Part shown: piece after piece, positions 59,480 through 64,000 of the stretch
How the letters are laid out: every line of letters starts with the position of its first letter
How positions within the stretch are numbered: the stretch's first letter is position 1
NCBI RefSeq assembly: GCF_028640845.1
Contig: NC_080541.1
Location: 1,336,435 to 1,400,434, forward strand
Direction of reading: 5' to 3'
From: Ahaetulla prasina
Taxonomy: Eukaryota; Chordata; Lepidosauria; Squamata; Colubridae
Length of the DNA: 64,000 bases
Made by a program: the position numbers and the translations under genes
Notes under the pieces: model-generated
Seen by the model: the letters and a program-made list of their open reading frames with translations, nothing else
What the model was told of the DNA's origin: nothing
The model's database searches: none

Positions 59480-59660
59480 AAAGATTGTTTTTTTTTTTTT
59501 TTACTTTTAAAAGCATTTTTTCTTCGGCCAAAAAAATGCTTTTAAAAGTAAAAAAAAGCCTCTGATGATCGCACGGCTCAGCTGGGATCATCAGAGGCTT
59601 TTAAAAGCATTTTTTACAACCTCTTCAGCCAAAGAGGTTGTAGAAACAATGCTTTTTTTT
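59480..59660. repeat. Hairpin units, left part of a palindromic array
   Basis: ACTTTTAAAAGCATTTTTTC with inverted partners and a GATGATCGCACGGCTCAGCT block; the same units continue at 62410. Confidence 0.8.
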
Positions 59661-60112
59661 TTCCGGGCAAATTTTTTTTATTTTCCATAATAATTCCCAC
59701 AATTTAACCAGTGTACAGTACAATCACTTATCCAACTATCGATCCTATACTCAGATTATGCTCAATCAGGCCTGCTCGGTCGCCACTCCCTTCCTTAATC
59801 CTTCCTACCCTTCTCATCCTTCTTCTACTTTCCCCACCATCCTCTCCTCGCTTTCCTACTTCCCCTCCTCTTTCCCACTTCTCACTTCCATCCTTTCTAA
59901 CCCTCTATCTTCCCCTCCTTCTTCTCCTCCTATCCTTTCTTCTCCCTCCCTTCTTTCCTACATATCTACCTGCCTACCTACTTTCTTCCTTCTTTACTCC
60001 TCTTTCCTTACCCTTTCCCTTCCAGAATGGTTACCGAGCAGCCCCGACTTTACACCATTCCAACTTGTTTAATTCTACCATTATTCCTGTACAACGGCAA
60101 TCAATTTAGAAT
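59661..60112 (-). mobile_element. L1 3' UTR, distal part
   Basis: The reverse complement follows the order of 49560-49876 (GTCGGGGCTGCTCGGTAACC, then a purine-rich stretch and an A-rich end near 59667). It was separated from its ORF2 by the L3-type insertion. Confidence 0.6.
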
Positions 60113-60552
60113 TTATTAATTTATTTATTTATTTAACCACATTTTTATACCGCCCTATCTCCCGAGGGACCCAGGGCGGTTTACAGCCTGATAAAAACAT
60201 ACATATAAATACAAAATAAAACTCCAATTAAAAAACTTATTAAATAAGACCGAATATTAAAAAATTGCGATAAAAATAATAAAACCCCGTTAAAACCAAA
60301 TTTAAAATTTTAAATTCTAGTCCAGTCCCGCGCAAATAAATAGATGTGTCTTAAGCTCGCGGCGAAAGGTTCGAAGGTCAGGAAGTTGACGAAGTCCTGG
60401 GAGAAGTTCGTTCCAGAGGGTGGGAGCTCCCACAGAAAAGGCCCTTCCCCTGTCGCCAGTCGGCACTGCCTGGCTGACGGCACCTTAAGGAGTCCTTCCC
60501 TGTGAGAGCGCACGGGTCGGTGGGAGGCAATCGGTGGCAGCAGATAATCTTC
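60113..60552 (-). mobile_element. L3-type LINE 3' end inside the L1 3' UTR
   Basis: The minus strand reads HRPVRSHREGLLKVPSARQC, with a diverged WELPPSGTNFSQ region, then a tail with ACCGCCCTATCTCCCGAGGG in reverse. Confidence 0.8.
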
Positions 60553-62407
60553 CACCCCCCCCCATTTCCCCCCTCCCCCCCGAGACTTCCCAGAACAGAA
60601 TACAGGGTATAGTAACTAACAAACATAATCCATTATGTTTGAATTATGGATATAACATCAAACATATTTCATTTCATACCATCACACTATCAATTCCCTT
60701 CTTTCTTAAACTCTAATACATAGCAATTCCTAACTTCACTGAAAAAGTAATTGGTATTTTTTAATCTGATACTTATTTTGAATATAATCGATCCACTTTT
60801 TCCATTCCAAAATATATTTTTCTTGTGTATAGTCTTTCAAGTAGACAGAAATTTTTGCCATTTCTGCTAAATTTGATACTTTACTAATCCATTCTCCAAT
60901 TGTAGGTAAGTCTTCTTTCTTCCAATATTGTGCAATCAATAGTCTTGCAGCAGTTATTAAATTCAAAATCAGTTTTGTCTCTATAACAGTGCAATCTGGA
61001 ATTATTCCTAATAAAAAGAACTGTGGAACAAACTTGATCTTCTTTTTCAAAATGTTCTGCATAATCCACCATATTTTAATCCAAAAAGCTTTAACTTTTT
61101 TGCAAGTCCACCATATATGATAATAAGTAGCATCCTCACAATCACATCTCCAACATTTTGCTTTCACATTTGGATACATACATGACAATTTTTTCGGATC
61201 TAAATGCCATCTATAAAACATTTTATAAAAATTTTCTCTTAAATTTTGTGCTTGCGTAAATTTAACATTCCTCACCCAAATTTTTCCCCATGTTTCTAAC
61301 ATTATAGGTTGTTGAAAATTTTGTGCCCATTTTAACATACAATCTTTAACCAACTCCATTTCTGAATCAATTTCTACCAATACATTATATAATCTCTTTA
61401 TATGCTGTTGACCTTGATCTTTTATTTGTTTTACCAAATTATCATCACTTTGCCTAATACCAATTTTCTGATCTATTTTCCATCTAGATTGCAATTGTCC
61501 TTACTGGAACCATTTGTAATTTCTCCCTTCATCCCTCAATTTCTCCCTAGATTTTAACTGTAATTCCCCTTTTTCCATAATCAAAAGCTCTTTGTAAGTG
61601 ATAACCTCCATTTTTTGTAATATATTTATATTCTCTATCATATGTCTAGGGGTAGTCCATATTGGTATCTTTCCTAACTTATATTGATATTTTTTCCAAA
61701 CCCTCAACAAAGCACTTCTGACCATATTATTCTTAAATATCTTATCAATTTTCTTGTCATATAATACATATGCATGCCAACCATATAATAAACCATAACC
61801 TTCTGTATTCAAAACCCTTTCCTCTGTTAAATTAATCCAATCAGAAATTAAAGATAAAGCAACTGCATCATAGTACAATTTCAAGTTAGGCATTTTTAAA
61901 CCCCCTCTTTCCCTCTTGCATTATTTTTAACTTTATTCTCGGTTTTTTACCCTTCCATACAAAATTACTAATCCCTTTTTGCCATTCCTGTAAATTTGCA
62001 TCTTTCTTCAATATTGGAATCATTTGAAACAAAAATAAAAATCTAGGCAAAACATTCATTTTTATAGCTGCCACTCTTCCCAACAATGATAATTGTAACT
62101 TCTTCCAATTCTCCATTTCTTTAATTAATTTTCCCCACAATACCTCATAATTATTTTTATATAACTTTACATTCAATGCTGTAATATATACTCCTAGATA
62201 TTTGACCTTTTTAACCACTTCATATCCAGTTATTCTTTCTAGTTCTTCTCTCTGATGTGTATTCATATTTTTAATTATCATTTTTGTCTTCTGTTGATTC
62301 ACTTTAAACCCAGATATCTTACTATACTGATCAATTGTCTCCTTTAGATATACGGCTGAATGTATTGGTTGAGATAAAGTAACAACCAGATCATCTGCAA
62401 ACGCTCT
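60553..62407 (-). mobile_element. L1 LINE ORF2 from the RT active site to the stop
   Basis: Begins at the RT catalytic block AFADDLVVTLSQ (near 62400), then KVNQQKTKMIIKN, LGRVAAIKMNVLPRFLFLFQ, MPNLKLYYDAVALSLISDWI and CWRCDCEDATYYHIWWTCKK to the stop near 60736. Only two frame breaks, near 61890 and 61497. The G-rich 3' UTR starts before 60553. Confidence 0.88.
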
Positions 62408-62409
62408 TA

Positions 62410-62780
62410 ACTTTTAAAAGCATTTTTTCTTTGGCCAAAAAAATGCTTTTAAAAGTAAAAAAAAGCCTCTGATGATCACACGGCTCAGCTGGGATCATCA
62501 GAGGCTTTTAAAAGCATTTTTTCTTTGGCCAAAAAAATGCTTTTAAAAGTAAAAAAAAGCCTCTGATGATCACACGGCTCAGCTGGGATCATCAGAGGCT
62601 TTTAAAAGCATTTTTTAAAGGCAAAAAAATGCTTTTAAAAGAAAAGAAAAGCCTCTGACGATCGGGCAACTCAGTTGGGATTATCAGAGGAGCCTTTTAA
62701 AAGCATTTTTTCTACAACCTCTTCGGCTGAAGAGGTTGTAGAAAAAATGTTTTTAAAAGTAAAAAAAAAAAGTTGGCCAT
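62410..62780. repeat. Tandem array of ~94-bp palindromic units
   Basis: Two full units start at 62410 and 62505 and a decayed third starts at 62599. Each carries CTTTTAAAAGCATTTTTTCT, its inverse, and GATGATCACACGGCTCAGCT with an inverted partner. Confidence 0.85.
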
Positions 62781-62967
62781 GCCCACCTAGTCACACTACC
62801 ACCCCCCCACCAAGCTAGGCACACAGAACCCGTAGTAACAAATTTTACATTTCACCCCTGGTTTGTGAGGCTGGGTGGGGCTACATTCAGTCTATAAGAC
62901 GCACCCAAATTTTCACCCTCTTTTAGGGGGGGGGGGAAGTGCATCTTACACTCCGAAAAATACAGTA

Positions 62968-63159
62968 ATTGATACTATAATGGAAGATAGTATACTTTTC
63001 AACAGCAATTGATATTATCACATATATGTTTATGTATATATGATTATAATGATGATGACGTTTATATGTTAACACTTTGAACACCTAGAAAACACACTGT
63101 TCAACATAGAAATGGAATATGTGATATAAAACATTGAAAATATTTAACTTCAAAAAAAG
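62968..63159. other. AT-rich unassigned DNA
   Basis: May continue the 58386-59135 L1; no clear frame. Confidence 0.35.
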
Positions 63160-63545
63160 TACAATTTCTCCTTATCTCCAGGTTGAATCTCTCCTTGATC
63201 AGTTTCCATCCATTATCCTTTTCTGGCCTTCTGGTGCCTTGGAACTTAGCTTGACCCTCTTCCTCCTCTCTGGGGCAGCCCGTTAAATATCGGAATACTG
63301 CTATTCTGTCTCCCCTGGTCCTTCTCTTCCATGGACCAGCCAGGCCCAGTTCCTGCAACCGTTCTTCATACGTTTTAGCCTCCAGTCCCCTCATCATCCT
63401 GGTTGCTCTTCTCTGCACTCTTTCCAGAGTCTCAACCTCTTTTTTTATAGTGTGGTGTCCAAAACTGGATGCCGTACTCTAGGTATGGTCTTACTAAGGC
63501 TTTATAGAGTGATACCAGATGTTTTGCAGACTGGAAAAGTCATTA
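63160..63545 (-). mobile_element. CR1 LINE 3' end
   Basis: MQRRATRMMRGLEAKTYEER and FNLEIRRN in reverse; 5' part up to TATAAAGCCTTAGTAAGACC. Confidence 0.87.
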
Positions 63546-63571
63546 GGGGTTTGACTAAGACAGCGATTCTC

Positions 63572-64000
63572 TTTTTTTTTTTTTTTTATTATTCAAAAAG
63601 TTTTACAAAATTTCCCCCCCCCCTTTCCCCCCCTCCTCCCCCTCCCTTCACAACCCCCCTCCCCCCCCCCCCGACTTCCCGGAACGAACACAAGGTATAG
63701 TTAAAGTAAAACAAACATATGCTAAAAATTTTCGTCCCAACTTAATTATACCCTACAATCATCAGTTCCTAACTTCCCCAAAGCAATCAAAATAATACAT
63801 CATAATCATTCAAAACAGTCTGATAACTCTTAGTCTGATATCTCGTTGAATATAGTCAATCCATTTTTCCATTCCTTTAAGTATCTTTCTTGCGTATTGT
63901 CTTTCAAAAGGCTGATATCTTAGCCATCTCAGCCAAATTGGCAACTTTCAATATCCATTCTTGTATTGTTGGTACTTCTTTTTCTTCCAATATTGTCCTA
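63572..64000 (-). mobile_element. L1 LINE 3' end, running off the window
   Basis: T run at 63572-63587, a C-rich (G-rich on the L1 strand) tract with GACTTCCCGGAACG, then ORF2 C-terminal sequence equivalent to 56325-56550. Confidence 0.82.

Larger units (their letters stand above)
59347..62860. mobile_element. Inner hAT-like element, itself interrupted
   Basis: Left GGGGGTGAAATGCTCCCGG and right ATTTCACCCCTG are the ends of the 40846 family. Flanks GTTTGAGA and GTTTGTGA are an 8-bp duplication with one mismatch. Confidence 0.72.
59140..62967. mobile_element. Outer MITE containing a nested stack
   Basis: Left end ATATTTTTTGGAGTTTAAGA and right end (reverse complement) GTATTTTTCGGAGTGTAAGA form about 28-bp inverted ends, both followed by TGCAC. 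Everything between is later insertion. Confidence 0.65.

Noticed and set aside
62410..62780. CRISPR-like look of regularly spaced repeats
   Set aside because: Units are contiguous palindromes without unique spacers, in a vertebrate transposon nest.

Overview
The window is vertebrate nuclear DNA, most likely from a squamate reptile and probably a snake. Reasons: a vertebrate CK2 alpha kinase gene with many exons; F-type (fucose-binding) lectin genes, a family absent from mammals; abundant CR1-type LINE fragments, L3-type LINE tails ending in an (ATTCT)n microsatellite as described for snakes, L1, Penelope-like, Tc1, hAT-like and Ty3/gypsy elements. Every assignment comes from reading the sequence and from remembered family knowledge; no database search was run.

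Layout. Positions 1-7.4 kb (+ strand) hold the last ten coding exons of a casein kinase 2 alpha gene. Its catalytic core is close to CSNK2A1 but its C-terminal tail is strongly diverged. From 10 to 48.5 kb (- strand) lies a tandem cluster of secreted F-type lectin genes: one decayed copy (D, 9996-11786) and three copies with intact frames (A, 15918-18403; B, 25881-29764; C, 43713-46889). A, B and C share the same exon lengths (88, 301 and 142 coding bases; 176 residues), an untranslated first exon and a TATA/CCAAT promoter. Each keeps the HX26RXDX4R sugar-binding motif. C looks like a mosaic, B-like at its 5' end and A-like at its 3' end.

The rest is mobile DNA. The most complete element is a Ty3/gypsy retrotransposon (32789-37374) with identical 190-bp LTRs and a 5-bp target duplication, inserted in a hAT-like element that itself sits in a CR1 copy. 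Because the lectin units are recent duplicates, several insertions in one unit have an uninterrupted empty site in another, which fixes their ends and order. From 48.5 to 64 kb no host gene was recognised; this part is LINE and MITE remnants, including a four-level nest at 59.1-63.0 kb.

The kinase and the lectins show no sign of a shared function and are on opposite strands. The most unusual host content is the young lectin array with diversified binding loops beside a CK2 alpha gene that may be a third vertebrate paralogue.
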